From Pseudomonas nitroreducens (GTDB taxonomy: Bacteria > Pseudomonadota > Gammaproteobacteria > Pseudomonadales > Pseudomonadaceae), in contig NZ_JALJXP010000001.1 in assembly GCF_024170165.1 (NCBI RefSeq), positions 1 to 64,000 on the forward strand: a DNA stretch of 64,000 nucleotides, written 5' to 3'. Within the stretch, counting starts at the first letter, position 1. Each line of letters begins with the position of its first letter. Below the pieces are notes generated by a model. The model searched no databases and had not been told where the DNA came from. It saw only the letters and a list, made by a program, of their open reading frames with translations. Of the stretch, positions 10,658 to 19,292 are shown one piece after another. The translations under genes were made by a program, and so were the position numbers.

Positions 10658-11338
10658 ATGAACGACCAACCCCTGCTGAACTGGCGCCCCGCCGCCAGCC
10701 CCGAACGCCGCACCCTGACCGGCCGCTACATCAACCTCGTAGCACTGGACGTCGCCCTGCATGGCGATGACCTGTGGCAGGCACTGCAAGGTCCGGATTC
10801 CGACCCGGTGCTGTGGGACTACCTGCCCTACGGCCCCTTCCCCGAGCGTGCGCCCTTCGATGCCTGGCTGGCGGGCAACGCCGCGAGCAACGACCCGCTG
10901 TTCTTCGCCGTGATCGACCGCGCCAGCGGCCGCGCGGTCGGCCTGCTCAGCTACCTGCGGATCTTCCCCAAGGACGGCAGCATCGAGATCGGCCACATCG
11001 CCTACGGCCGCGTGATGCAGCGCTCGCCGGCCTCCACCGAGGCGGTCTACCTGCTGGCCCGGTGGGCGTTCGAGATGGGCTACCGGCGCCTGGAATGGAA
11101 GTGCAACGCGCTCAATGCCCGCTCCATGCGCGCCGCCGTGCGCCTGGGCTTCGTCTTCGAAGGCACCTTCCGCCAGGCCACGGTGGTGAAGGACCGCAAC
11201 CGCGACACCGCCTGGTTCTCCATCATCGACAGCGAATGGCCGCGCTGCCAGCGGGCCTTCGAACGCTGGCTGGACGCTTCCAATCTCAATGCCGATGGTC
11301 AGCAGCGCGAACGCCTCGAAGACCTGCGCCAGAGCTGA
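10658..11338 (+). CDS. GNAT-family acetyltransferase, RimJ/RimL-like
   Basis: A 226-residue GNAT protein of the RimJ/RimL type, with the C-terminal segment RLEWKCNALNARSMRAAVRL followed by GFVFEGTFRQ, characteristic of this subfamily. Members acetylate N-termini of ribosomal proteins or small substrates. It lies 12 bp after the preceding GNAT gene and is probably cotranscribed under the MocR regulator. The gap to the next gene is 81 bp. Confidence 0.88.
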   Translation: MNDQPLLNWRPAASPERRTLTGRYINLVALDVALHGDDLWQALQGPDSDPVLWDYLPYGPFPERAPFDAWLAGNAASNDPLFFAVIDRASGRAVGLLSYLRIFPKDGSIEIGHIAYGRVMQRSPASTEAVYLLARWAFEMGYRRLEWKCNALNARSMRAAVRLGFVFEGTFRQATVVKDRNRDTAWFSIIDSEWPRCQRAFERWLDASNLNADGQQRERLEDLRQS

Positions 11339-11419
11339 TCTTTTCATTCTCCGGGAACTGCCCGCTACGCGAAGGATCGGTGATACTGAAACTTTCGCAG
11401 CGCAGTCCCGGAGACCAGC

Positions 11420-12331
11420 ATGAGCAGCGACATCCAGACTCCCCGCGTCGAACAGGTGCAGATCGACCAACTGCCCTGCTGGCGCATCCACACCGCCCAG
11501 GGTGAAGCTCTGATCGCCCAGCAGGGCGCGCAACTGCTCAGCTACCAGCCCCACGAACAGCCGCCGCTGATCTGGCTGAGCGAGACCGCCGAGTACCACC
11601 ATGGCCAGTCCCTGCGCGGCGGCGTGCCGGTGTGCTGGCCGTGGTTCGGCAACCTGGAACGCAACCCGGTGGATATCCGCACCGCCTACCGGGGCGACAA
11701 GGCGCCGGCCCATGGCCTGGTGCGCGCGGTGGACTGGCAGCTGGACGACATCGCCGACGAACTGGGCCAGCTCTCCGTGCACTTCAGTTTCGATGCACGC
11801 AGCGGCCTGCCCGGCTGGTCGCATTCGGCGCGGCTGGAGCTGGTGATGCGCTTCGGCGAACGCCTGACCCTGGAAATGACCACCCACAACCTGGGCGACA
11901 AGCCGCTGCCGATCAGCCAGGCGCTGCATACCTACTTCGCGGTCGGCGACGTGCGCCAGGCCAGCATCGACGGACTGCAGGGCTGCCGCTACGTGGAAAC
12001 CCTGGAGAACTGGGAGCTGCGCGACCAGCACGGCCTGGTACGCATCGTCGGAGAGACCGACCGCATCTACCTGGACGTGGAGAAACCGCTGGTGATCCGC
12101 GATCCGGCCTGGGAGCGCGCGATCCATATCCAGGCCAGCGGCTCGCGCTCGGCCGTGGTGTGGAACCCGTGGATCGACAAGGCCGCGCGTCTGTCGCAGT
12201 TCGAGGCCGAGGCCTGGCAGGGCATGCTCTGCATCGAGACGGCGCGGGTCTGGGACGACGTGATGAGCGTGGCGCCGGGGCGCAGCGAGACGATGAAGGT
12301 GGAAGTCTGGGGCGAGCCGCTGAAAGCGTGA
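11420..12331 (+). CDS. D-hexose-6-phosphate mutarotase (YeaD family)
   Basis: A 303-residue aldose-1-epimerase-fold protein that interconverts alpha and beta anomers of hexose 6-phosphates in the cytoplasm. Family features are GGVPVCWPWFG (about residues 68-78), GLVRAVDW, the histidine in ALHTYFAVGDV, and the C-terminal AWQGMLCIETARV with the acidic catalytic residue. Length fits the family. The ATG at 11420 follows CGGAGACCAGC. No sugar genes adjoin it. Confidence 0.9.
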   Translation: MSSDIQTPRVEQVQIDQLPCWRIHTAQGEALIAQQGAQLLSYQPHEQPPLIWLSETAEYHHGQSLRGGVPVCWPWFGNLERNPVDIRTAYRGDKAPAHGLVRAVDWQLDDIADELGQLSVHFSFDARSGLPGWSHSARLELVMRFGERLTLEMTTHNLGDKPLPISQALHTYFAVGDVRQASIDGLQGCRYVETLENWELRDQHGLVRIVGETDRIYLDVEKPLVIRDPAWERAIHIQASGSRSAVVWNPWIDKAARLSQFEAEAWQGMLCIETARVWDDVMSVAPGRSETMKVEVWGEPLKA

Positions 12332-12337
12332 TCTTCC

Positions 12338-12415
12338 CGTAGGGCGCATAACGCGCCAGCGTTATCCGCCGCGGGCGATCTGGCGGATAACCTGTTCCAG
12401 GTTATTCGCCCTACG
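12338..12415. repeat. family B palindromic repeat
   Basis: Starts CGTAGGGCGCATAACG and ends GGTTATTCGCCCTACG, with inner GTTATCCGCC/GGCGGATAAC arms. It lies 6 bp after the mutarotase stop and can form a hairpin. Confidence 0.85.
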
Positions 12416-12432
12416 ATTCTGACGGCACGCGA

Positions 12433-12510
12433 TATCGCAGGAGCGGACTCCGTCCGCGATAGACCCGCATCACGCCGGACACTCTCGCGGACAAAGTCCA
12501 CTCCTACGCA
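12433..12510. repeat. family A (REP-like) inverted pair, diverged copy
   Basis: GCAGGAGCGGACTCCGTCCG and, inverted, CGGACAAAGTCCACTCCTAC form a facing pair. It is related to the TAGGAGCGAGCTTGCTCGCG elements but with a different inner palindrome. It directly follows a family B copy. Confidence 0.65.
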
Positions 12511-12527
12511 GGGTTCACGCGGTGGGG

Positions 12528-13070
12528 TTACAGGTCGCTCTCTTCCACCGGCCGCACCTTGGCGTCGTCGATGGCGTAGGCCGCGTCGGCCAGGTCATTG
12601 CTGACCTTCTCCACCTTCAGCGTGCCACTGACCCAGATCGGGCTGTAGATGTCGTCAATCCTGATGCCCTTGGGGTAGCGCACCAGCACGATCTGGTTCG
12701 GCGGCGGCGGCGGCACGTGGATGCAGGCGCCTGGATAAGGCACCAGGAAGAATTCGGTGACACGGCCCTTGGCGTCGTTTTCCAGGGGCACCGGGTAGCC
12801 ACCCAGGCGCAACGCCTTGCCGTTCAACGCGGCCACCGTCCTGGTCGAATACATCACCTGCGGCAGCTTCTTGTCGGACTGTTTCAGCCCGCCCTTGTTG
12901 GTGAAGGTGCCGTTGGCCTCGGGGCCACTGTGGGTGATCTCCGGCATGTCCTCCAGCGCCTTGCGGTCGCTCGGCGGCATCAGGGACAGCCAGTCGGTTT
13001 CGGGAAGTTCGGCGGCGGACGCCAGGGAAGTCAGCAGGATCAGACAGCAGGCGAGCAATGGTCGGCGCAT
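12528..13070 (-). CDS. exported DUF3299-domain protein
   Basis: A 180-residue protein with a Sec signal peptide (MRRPLLACCLILLTSLASA, cleavage near residue 19). The mature part has the DUF3299 pattern LRLGGYPVPLE followed by FFLVPYPGACIHVPPPPPNQ and a C-terminal WVSGTL segment. Members are often found with ABC transporters of the MacB type or stand alone; the function is unknown and the location periplasmic. The gene starts 85 bp upstream of the GlsB-like gene end. Confidence 0.85.
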   Translation of the reverse strand: MRRPLLACCLILLTSLASAAELPETDWLSLMPPSDRKALEDMPEITHSGPEANGTFTNKGGLKQSDKKLPQVMYSTRTVAALNGKALRLGGYPVPLENDAKGRVTEFFLVPYPGACIHVPPPPPNQIVLVRYPKGIRIDDIYSPIWVSGTLKVEKVSNDLADAAYAIDDAKVRPVEESDL

Positions 13071-13155
13071 CGTGGACTCGAAGGGCCCGGTCGGGCACAG
13101 GCGGTAAGGGCTTCCTGCGCCCTCCCCCTTGGCGGGAGAGGGGCGGAAATCACCG

Positions 13156-13401
13156 TCAATTCTTCTTGATCAGGCCGTAAATGACCAGCAGCACGATGGC
13201 GCCGATCACTGCGCCAATGAAGCCTGCCGCCTGGCCGGCCGCGTAGATGCCGAGTGCCTGGCCGCCGTAGGTGGCCAGCAGCGAACCGCCGATGCCGATC
13301 AGGATGGTCATGATCCAGCCCATGCTGTCGTCGCCCGGCTTCAGGAAGCGTGCGATGAGTCCGACGATCAGGCCGATGACGATGGTTCCGATGAAGCCCA
13401 T
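13156..13401 (-). CDS. GlsB/YeaQ/YmgE-type small stress membrane protein
   Basis: An 81-residue, very hydrophobic protein with three transmembrane stretches and the family pattern GLIVGLIARFLKPG then GWIMTILIGIGGSLLATYGG. This family (transglycosylase-associated) is linked to general stress, often RpoS-controlled, without known activity. The ATG at 13401 is preceded by AAGGAGGGAC, a strong ribosome binding site, ruling out the longer frame. The 13402-13549 gap is promoter region only. Confidence 0.88.
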   Translation of the reverse strand: MGFIGTIVIGLIVGLIARFLKPGDDSMGWIMTILIGIGGSLLATYGGQALGIYAAGQAAGFIGAVIGAIVLLVIYGLIKKN

Positions 13402-13549
13402 GACAGTCCCTCCTTGTGGGATATGCGCGGTGGGTTCGCGCGTGTCATGGGACAGTGTAGGAAAGCATCGCGTTCCGTGTATTCCCGCGTGCCAGAGCGA
13501 CCGGATGTGTTTCGCGAGCCTTACAGCAGTCTGACGATCGCCCATGAAA

Positions 13550-13578
13550 AAAGCCGCGTCAGCGATTGACGCGGCTTT
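13550..13578 (-). terminator. Rho-independent terminator of purEK
   Basis: A perfect 12-bp stem AAAGCCGCGTCA/TGACGCGGCTTT with a 5-nt loop, 28 bp after the purK stop. The minus-strand transcript continues with a U-run (TTTTTTC). Confidence 0.92.
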
Positions 13579-13605
13579 CTCTTGAGCACTCCGATCGGCG
13601 GGCCG

Positions 13606-14691
13606 TCAGGCCTTGGCGATCAGCGCCTCGACCTCGGCGATGCGCGCCTTCAGGGTCGCCAGGTCGGCGCTGCGCAGGGTGGCGTGGCCAACCTTGCGCC
13701 CGGCCTTGAAGGCCTTGCCGTAGTGGTGCAGGTGGCAATCGGCGATGTTCAGCACCTCGGCCACCGGCGGCACTTCGCCGATGAAGTTGAGCATGGCGCT
13801 CTCGCCCACTTTCGCCGTCGAGCCCAGCGGCAGGCCGGCGATGGCCCGCACGTGGTTCTCGAACTGGCTGCACTGCGAACCTTCGATGGTCCAGTGGCCG
13901 GAGTTGTGCACGCGCGGGGCGATCTCGTTGGCCTTCAGGCCGCCGTCGACTTCGAAGAACTCGAAAGCCAGCACGCCAACGTACTGCAGCTTGTCCAGCA
14001 CGCGGCCGACGTAGTCTTCGGCCAGCGCCTGCAGCGGGTGGTCGGTGCTCGCCACGGACAGGCGCAGGATGCCGTTCTCATGGGTGTTGTGCACCAGCGG
14101 GTAGAAGCGCGTCTCACCGTCGCGGGCGCGTACCGCCACCAGCGACACTTCGCCGGTGAAGGGCACGAAGCCTTCGAGGATGCAGGGCACGCTGCCCAGC
14201 TCGGCGAAGGCGCCCGTGACGTCCTCGGCCTTGCGCAGGACCTTCTGGCCCTTGCCGTCGTAGCCCAGGGTGCGGGTCTTCATCACGGCCGGCAGGCCGA
14301 TACTGGCGACGGCTGCGTCGAGCTCGGCCTGGGACTGCACGTCGGCGAAGGCCGGGGTCGGGATGCCCAGGTCCTTGAACATGGACTTCTCGAACCAGCG
14401 GTCGCGGGCGATGCGCAGCGACTCGGCGTTCGGGTAGACCGGGACGAACTGCGAGAGGAAGGCCACGGTCTCGGCCGGCACGCTCTCGAACTCGAAGGTC
14501 ACCACGTCGACCTGATCGGCCAGCTGACGCAGGTGGTCCTGGTCGCTGTAGTCAGCGCGGATGTGTTCGCCCAGGGCTTGCGCACAGGCGTCCGGCGCCG
14601 GGTCGAGGAAAGCGAAGTTCATGCCCAGCGGGGTGCCCGCCAGGGACAGCATGCGGCCCAGCTGGCCGCCACCGATGACACCGATCTTCAT
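13606..14691 (-). CDS. purK: 5-(carboxyamino)imidazole ribonucleotide synthase PurK
   Basis: A 361-residue ATP-grasp enzyme making N5-CAIR from AIR, ATP and bicarbonate in purine synthesis. The N-terminus MKIGVIGGGQLGRMLSLAG is diagnostic. The ATP-grasp core follows, with KTRTLGYDGKGQKVL and the carboxylate segment FEFFEVDGGLKANEIAPRVHNSGH. The ATG at 14691 is set by this canonical N-terminus. It lies 8 bp downstream of purE, so the two form an operon. Length is typical. Confidence 0.97.
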   Translation of the reverse strand: MKIGVIGGGQLGRMLSLAGTPLGMNFAFLDPAPDACAQALGEHIRADYSDQDHLRQLADQVDVVTFEFESVPAETVAFLSQFVPVYPNAESLRIARDRWFEKSMFKDLGIPTPAFADVQSQAELDAAVASIGLPAVMKTRTLGYDGKGQKVLRKAEDVTGAFAELGSVPCILEGFVPFTGEVSLVAVRARDGETRFYPLVHNTHENGILRLSVASTDHPLQALAEDYVGRVLDKLQYVGVLAFEFFEVDGGLKANEIAPRVHNSGHWTIEGSQCSQFENHVRAIAGLPLGSTAKVGESAMLNFIGEVPPVAEVLNIADCHLHHYGKAFKAGRKVGHATLRSADLATLKARIAEVEALIAKA

Positions 14692-14699
14692 GGTTCTGC

Positions 14700-15191
14700 T
14701 CAGGCCTCGCGCGGATCGGGATTGTCCAGCACCGTCTCGGTCTGGGTGGCGCGGAACTGCTTCAGCGCCTCGTGGTATTGGGGATACTTGGCGCCCAGGA
14801 TGCTGGCGGAGAGCAGGGCGGCGTTGGTCGCGCCGGCCTTGCCGATGGCCAGGGTGGCGACCGGGACGCCCGCGGGCATCTGCACGATGGACAGCAGCGA
14901 GTCGACACCCGAGAGCATGGAGGACTGCACCGGCACGCCGAGGACCGGCAGGTGGGTCTTGGCGGCGCACATGCCCGGCAGGTGGGCGGCACCGCCGGCG
15001 CCGGCGATGATCACTTCGATGCCGCGGCCGTCGGCCTCTTCGGCGTACTGGAACAGCAGGTCCGGGGTCCGGTGGGCGGAAACCACCTTCACTTCGTACG
15101 GAATGCCGAGCTTGTCCAGCATGTCTGCGGTGTGGCTCAGGGTGCTCCAGTCGGATTTGGAACCCATGATCACGCCAACCAGTGCGCTCAT
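14700..15191 (-). CDS. purE: N5-CAIR mutase PurE
   Basis: A 163-residue class I PurE that moves the carboxylate of N5-CAIR to give CAIR, working directly with PurK. Diagnostic motifs are VIMGSKSDW (about residues 7-15), [10 protein letters not shown] containing the catalytic histidine, and [13 protein letters not shown]. The start at 15191 ([12 protein letters not shown]) agrees with the family. Its leader contains the hairpin at 15236-15267. Confidence 0.97.
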   Translation of the reverse strand: MSALVGVIMGSKSDWSTLSHTADMLDKLGIPYEVKVVSAHRTPDLLFQYAEEADGRGIEVIIAGAGGAAHLPGMCAAKTHLPVLGVPVQSSMLSGVDSLLSIVQMPAGVPVATLAIGKAGATNAALLSASILGAKYPQYHEALKQFRATQTETVLDNPDPREA

Positions 15192-15235
15192 CGTCGTGCC
15201 TCTCTCAAGTGCGCTCTTGGGCGCGTCAGAAACCA

Positions 15236-15267
15236 ACAAGCCACGACTCCGTGAGGGCGTGGCTTGT
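15236..15267 (-). promoter_or_regulatory. purEK leader hairpin (possible attenuator)
   Basis: A perfect 10-bp inverted repeat ACAAGCCACG/CGTGGCTTGT with a 12-nt loop lies 45 bp upstream of the purE start. On the minus strand it is followed by TTGGTTTCT, a weak U-rich tail, so it may act as a terminator-like attenuator or protect the mRNA 5' end. The rest of the 15192-15508 gap holds the adhA promoter side and a GC hairpin at 15464-15481. Confidence 0.5.
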
Positions 15268-15508
15268 ACGTGGCCAAACCGGCGGGCAGTGCCGGCTTGA
15301 AGGCGGCGCAGTATACCGCAAAGACCGTACCGCAGTGCACTGGGCATGACCGTTGGTCCCGATTTCGTCATTCCACCACCGACAGGGCCTGCGACGACCT
15401 CGAAAAAGCTTGCCGCAGCTCAAGATGGCCTAGGCTCAGAGGCTCACACTCGTCTGACACGAACCTGCCCGGACGGGCAGGTCCCTCACCCTTCAAGGAG
15501 CGAGCGCA

Positions 15509-16543
15509 ATGTCCACGACCCTGCCCACGACCATGAAAGCCGCTGTCGTCCACGCCTTTGGCGAGCCACTGCGGATCGAGGAAGTCAAAGTCCCGCTGCC
15601 CGGCCCCGGGCAGATCCTGGTGAAGATCGAGGCGTCCGGCGTCTGCCATACCGACCTGCATGCTGCCGAAGGCGACTGGCCGGTGAAGCCGAGCCTGCCG
15701 TTCATTCCCGGCCATGAAGGCGTCGGTTTCGTCGCCGCGGTCGGCGCTGGCGTCAGCCGTGTGAAGGAAGGCGACCGCGTCGGCGTGCCCTGGCTGTACA
15801 CCGCCTGTGGCTGCTGCGAGCACTGCCTGACCGGCTGGGAAACCCTTTGCGAAAGCCAGCAGAACACCGGTTACTCGGTGAACGGCGGCTATGCCGAATA
15901 CGTGCTGGCGGACCCGAACTATGTCGGGATATTGCCCAAGGACGTCAGCTTCCTGGAAATCGCGCCGATCCTCTGCGCGGGCGTCACCGTCTACAAGGGC
16001 CTGAAGGAAACCGGCGCGCGCCCCGGCCAGTGGGTGGCGATCTCCGGCATCGGCGGCCTCGGCCACGTGGCCGTGCAGTACGCCAAGGCCATGGGCCTGC
16101 ACGTGGTGGCGGTGGACGTGGATGACGCCAAGCTGGAGCTGGCCAGGCGTCTGGGCGCCAGCCTGACCGTCAACGCGAAGAAGGAAGACCCGGTGCAAGT
16201 GGTGCAGCGCGATATCGGCGGCGCCCACGGCGTACTGGTCACGGCGGTATCCAACAGCGCCTTCGGCCAGGGCATCGGCATGGCCCGGCGCGGCGGCACC
16301 GTGTCGCTGGTCGGCCTGCCGCCGGGCGACTTCCCCACGCCGATCTTCGACGTGGTGCTCAAGGGCCTGCACATCACCGGCTCCATCGTCGGCACCCGCG
16401 CCGACCTGCAGGAAGCCCTGGACTTCGCCGGCGAGGGCCTGGTGAAGGCCACCGTCGCCTCCGGCAAGCTGGATGACATCAACGCCATCCTCGACCGCAT
16501 GCGCGCCGGGCAGATCGAAGGACGGATCGTAGTGGAGATGTAA
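15509..16543 (+). CDS. adhA: zinc-dependent alcohol dehydrogenase AdhA/AdhP type
   Basis: A 344-residue NAD-dependent medium-chain dehydrogenase oxidising ethanol and other primary alcohols. Catalytic zinc ligands are C46 (SGVCHTDL) and H69-E70 (PGHEGVG). The structural zinc site is C100, C103, C106 and C114. The Rossmann motif is [17 protein letters not shown]. The ATG at 15509 follows AAGGAG. It is monocistronic, divergent from purE, and followed by family C repeats. From memory the PAO1 counterpart is PA5427 next to purE, so synteny agrees. Confidence 0.93.
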   Translation: MSTTLPTTMKAAVVHAFGEPLRIEEVKVPLPGPGQILVKIEASGVCHTDLHAAEGDWPVKPSLPFIPGHEGVGFVAAVGAGVSRVKEGDRVGVPWLYTACGCCEHCLTGWETLCESQQNTGYSVNGGYAEYVLADPNYVGILPKDVSFLEIAPILCAGVTVYKGLKETGARPGQWVAISGIGGLGHVAVQYAKAMGLHVVAVDVDDAKLELARRLGASLTVNAKKEDPVQVVQRDIGGAHGVLVTAVSNSAFGQGIGMARRGGTVSLVGLPPGDFPTPIFDVVLKGLHITGSIVGTRADLQEALDFAGEGLVKATVASGKLDDINAILDRMRAGQIEGRIVVEM

Positions 16544-16567
16544 GGCTCGTTCGGTGCATAGCAGGAG

Positions 16568-16707
16568 TCCCTCTCCCTAACCCTCTCCCTGAAGGGAGAG
16601 GGGACATCCGTGCTGGCTGTTGTTTTCGTGTATGCCGGCTGACTCAGCACTTCCCAAATGCTCGGAAATCTCCCTCTCCCTTCAGGGAGAGGGCGGGGGA
16701 GAGGGTA
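16568..16707. repeat. two family C (REP-like) repeats downstream of adhA
   Basis: The units at 16568-16602 and 16671-16707 share CTCTCCCT and AAGGGAGAGG arms that form hairpins, and they face each other. They fill the 207-bp space between convergent adhA and the TonB receptor gene; no other signal is seen there. Confidence 0.85.
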
Positions 16708-16750
16708 ACCCAGGCGCGGAAACTCAGAGGAAGACAATCGCTCCTAACCG

Positions 16751-19177
16751 TCAGAACTCCACCGTGGTCGAGAACTCGAACTGCCGCGGTTCACCGATGG
16801 CGACATAGAGGTTGTTCGCCGCCGACGGGTAGTAGGTGCGGTCGAACAGGTTCTTCACGTTGAACTGGAAGCCGACGTTGTGCCCGCCCAGTTGGGTGTC
16901 GTAGCTGGCGAAGACATCGGCCACGGTGTACGACGGCAGCTCGAAGGAGTTGGACGGATCGCCCGCGCGCTTGCCCACGTAACGCGCACTGCCCCCAAGG
17001 CGCAGGTCGTCACCGCCGAGCAGCGAGCCGGCGTCGTATACGGCTGTCAGCGCGGCGGTTTCCTTGGCCACGTTCTGCAGGCGATTGCCTTCCAGCTCCG
17101 GGTCATCGGTGACTTCCGCATCCAGCCAGGCGTAGCTGCCCAGCAGGCTCCAGCTTTCGCTCAGTTGGCCGGTGACATCCAGCTCGGCGCCATAGGAGCG
17201 CACCTTGCCGGCGGTGCTGACGCGGCTGTCGCCGTTGGCGTCGAGCTGGGTGACCATCACGTTGCGTTTGCGAATATCGAAGAACGCCAGGTTGGCGGTG
17301 ATGCGGCCGGGGATGTCGAGCTTCCCGCCGATCTCCCAGGACGATGCCTCTTCCGGCTGGATCGCCGAGTCGATCACCTCGCCGGTGGAGAGCGGCGCGA
17401 TGGTGGAGTTGGGCTTGAACGACTGGGTGTAGCTGCCGTACAGCGAGACCTCGTCGTTGACCTTGTAGACCACGCCCCCGCGCGGCACCCACTTCTGCCC
17501 GCTGATGTCGGTGTTGGCCTTGAACGGCCGGCCGCGACCGGCGTACTGGTCGTACATCTGGTAGCGCCCGCCAGCCACCAGGATCCAGTGGTCGTCCAGG
17601 TGCCAGGAATCCTGCAGGAACAGCGAGTCGCTGCGCAGCTTGTCGGTCTGGTCGCTGTCGCTGGCGCTGACGCTGGTGGCGGGAGAAATCTGCCCGTAGA
17701 CCGGATCGAGGTAGTTCAGCGTGGTGTTCTTGGTGTCGCGGATCAGGTCGGCGCGGTAGATCTTGCGCTTCTCGCTGTCGATGCCGACCACCAGTTCGTG
17801 ACGAAAGCCGCCCAGTTGCAGGTCGCCGTTCAGGCTGGCGGTGGCGAAGCTGTCGCTGCTCACCGCGCCGTGGGTGCCGTCGACGCGGCGGGTCACGGTG
17901 CCGTTGCTGTTGACCTTGGTCACCCGCGCCTGGTTGTCGTCGTAGGTCTCGCGGGTCCAGCCGTAGGCGAAGTGCGCTTTCCAGGCGTCGTCGAGGCGGT
18001 GTTCGATGTCCAGGCGGCTCAGGTCGGAACGGCCTTCGGTGATGTTGAACGGCTCGTCCAGCCGGCGGGTGCGCGGGATATCCAGCGGCCGGTTGGTACG
18101 CGGATCGATGGCGGTGCCACGGTCGAACGGCGTCTTGAACTCGCGGTGCTCGTAGCTGAGGTTGACCGTGGTGTCCTCGCCGAACCAGGCCAGCGACGGT
18201 GCGACGAGGGTCTCGCGCTGCTGGCCGAAATTGCGCCAGTAGTTCTCGTCCTGGTGATCGACGATCAGCCGGTAGGCCAGGTTGCTCTCACCCAGCCCGC
18301 CCGTGCTGTCGATCTGCGCGCCGCTGCCCTGCTTGCCGTGGGCGAAGGTCGAACCGCGCAGGGTGACGGCGTTGTACTGCTGCAGCTGCGGCTTCTTGCT
18401 CACCACGTTGACCACGCCGCCCGGGTCCTGGATGCCGTAGAGCACGGAGGCCGGGCCCTTGAGCACTTCGACGTGGTCGGCAGTGGCGGTGAGGTTGCGG
18501 CCCAGCACCGAGGGCAGTCCGTCACGCATGATCGAGCCGTCGCGGTTGTCGCCGAAGCCGCGCTTCATCACCGCATCCTGGGTGCCGCCGAGGGTGTTGG
18601 CCTGGGTCACGCCGCTGATGTTGCCCAGCGCATCGTCGAGGTTGCGCGGCTTCTGGTCGCGCAGCGCCTGCGCCGGAACCGTGACGATGGCCTGCGGGGT
18701 TTCCAGCACCGGCGTGTCGGTGCGGCCGATGGCAGCTACCGGCGCTGGCTGATAGCTGGTGGCGGCGGCCTGGCCGGTGACGGTGGTGTCGGTCAGGCTC
18801 AGGGTATCGGCAGGCAGGCGCTCCAGGGTCAGGGTGCGGCCGTCGAGGGCGCGAAAGCGGTAGCCGGAACCGGCGAGCAGGCGATTCAGCGCGTCATTGG
18901 CGCTGAGCTGGCCGGAGATTGCCGGGGCCCTGAGGTCGTAGGGCGCCTCGTCGGTGTAGACCACGCTCAGGCCGGTCACCCGGCTGAACTCGCTGAGCGC
19001 CTGGGGCAGCGGCTGGGCCGCCATGGCAAAGCCGAACCGGGCCTGCAGCGCCGAACTGGCGGCGGCGGCTTCAGCCAGGGCGGCCGGCGCCTGCGCGGCA
19101 GCCAGGGCGGCGCCGAGCACGAAGGCGGCGAGCGGTTTCAGGGACAGTTCGGGGACAGCGCGACGCAGCGGGGTCAT
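16751..19177 (-). CDS. TonB-dependent siderophore receptor with N-terminal signalling (STN) domain
   Basis: An 808-residue outer-membrane transducer. It has a signal peptide (about 1-36) and an STN domain at about 48-115 (ALSEFSRVTGLSVVYTDEAP, GSGYRFRALDGRTLTL). A plug follows from about 145 (DTPVLETPQAIVTVPAQALR, KGPASVLYGIQDPGGVVN), then a 22-strand barrel ending in aromatic F (QFEFSTTVEF). The plug pattern is that of hydroxamate or ferric-siderophore receptors (FoxA/FiuA/FpvA group); the ligand cannot be fixed. It is the third gene of a sigma-FecR-receptor module, with a Fur-box-like site 34 bp upstream of its start. Confidence 0.93.
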   Translation of the reverse strand: MTPLRRAVPELSLKPLAAFVLGAALAAAQAPAALAEAAAASSALQARFGFAMAAQPLPQALSEFSRVTGLSVVYTDEAPYDLRAPAISGQLSANDALNRLLAGSGYRFRALDGRTLTLERLPADTLSLTDTTVTGQAAATSYQPAPVAAIGRTDTPVLETPQAIVTVPAQALRDQKPRNLDDALGNISGVTQANTLGGTQDAVMKRGFGDNRDGSIMRDGLPSVLGRNLTATADHVEVLKGPASVLYGIQDPGGVVNVVSKKPQLQQYNAVTLRGSTFAHGKQGSGAQIDSTGGLGESNLAYRLIVDHQDENYWRNFGQQRETLVAPSLAWFGEDTTVNLSYEHREFKTPFDRGTAIDPRTNRPLDIPRTRRLDEPFNITEGRSDLSRLDIEHRLDDAWKAHFAYGWTRETYDDNQARVTKVNSNGTVTRRVDGTHGAVSSDSFATASLNGDLQLGGFRHELVVGIDSEKRKIYRADLIRDTKNTTLNYLDPVYGQISPATSVSASDSDQTDKLRSDSLFLQDSWHLDDHWILVAGGRYQMYDQYAGRGRPFKANTDISGQKWVPRGGVVYKVNDEVSLYGSYTQSFKPNSTIAPLSTGEVIDSAIQPEEASSWEIGGKLDIPGRITANLAFFDIRKRNVMVTQLDANGDSRVSTAGKVRSYGAELDVTGQLSESWSLLGSYAWLDAEVTDDPELEGNRLQNVAKETAALTAVYDAGSLLGGDDLRLGGSARYVGKRAGDPSNSFELPSYTVADVFASYDTQLGGHNVGFQFNVKNLFDRTYYPSAANNLYVAIGEPRQFEFSTTVEF

Positions 19178-19210
19178 CGGGGGCTCACTTGCTCGACAGG
19201 TCGATTACAC

Positions 19211-19227
19211 ATGCGAATAAATCGCAT
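19211..19227. promoter_or_regulatory. Fur-box-like palindrome upstream of the TonB receptor gene
   Basis: ATGCGAATAAATCGCAT is a 6-5-6 dyad resembling variant Fur boxes (consensus AATGATAATNATTATCATT with G/C substitutions). It lies in the 115-bp gap between the FecR-type gene and the receptor, where a receptor promoter is expected. Control by the module's own ECF sigma factor is also likely. Confidence 0.55.
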
Positions 19228-19292
19228 TCATGACCACTACACGGAGCAGCCGAGGCAGTACCTCACCCCTTTTTCGAAAATATTTTCCGCGT

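Noticed and set aside
10157-12349. 730-residue antisense frame over the GNAT and mutarotase genes
   Set aside because: No start context or family motifs; three recognised genes lie on the plus strand.
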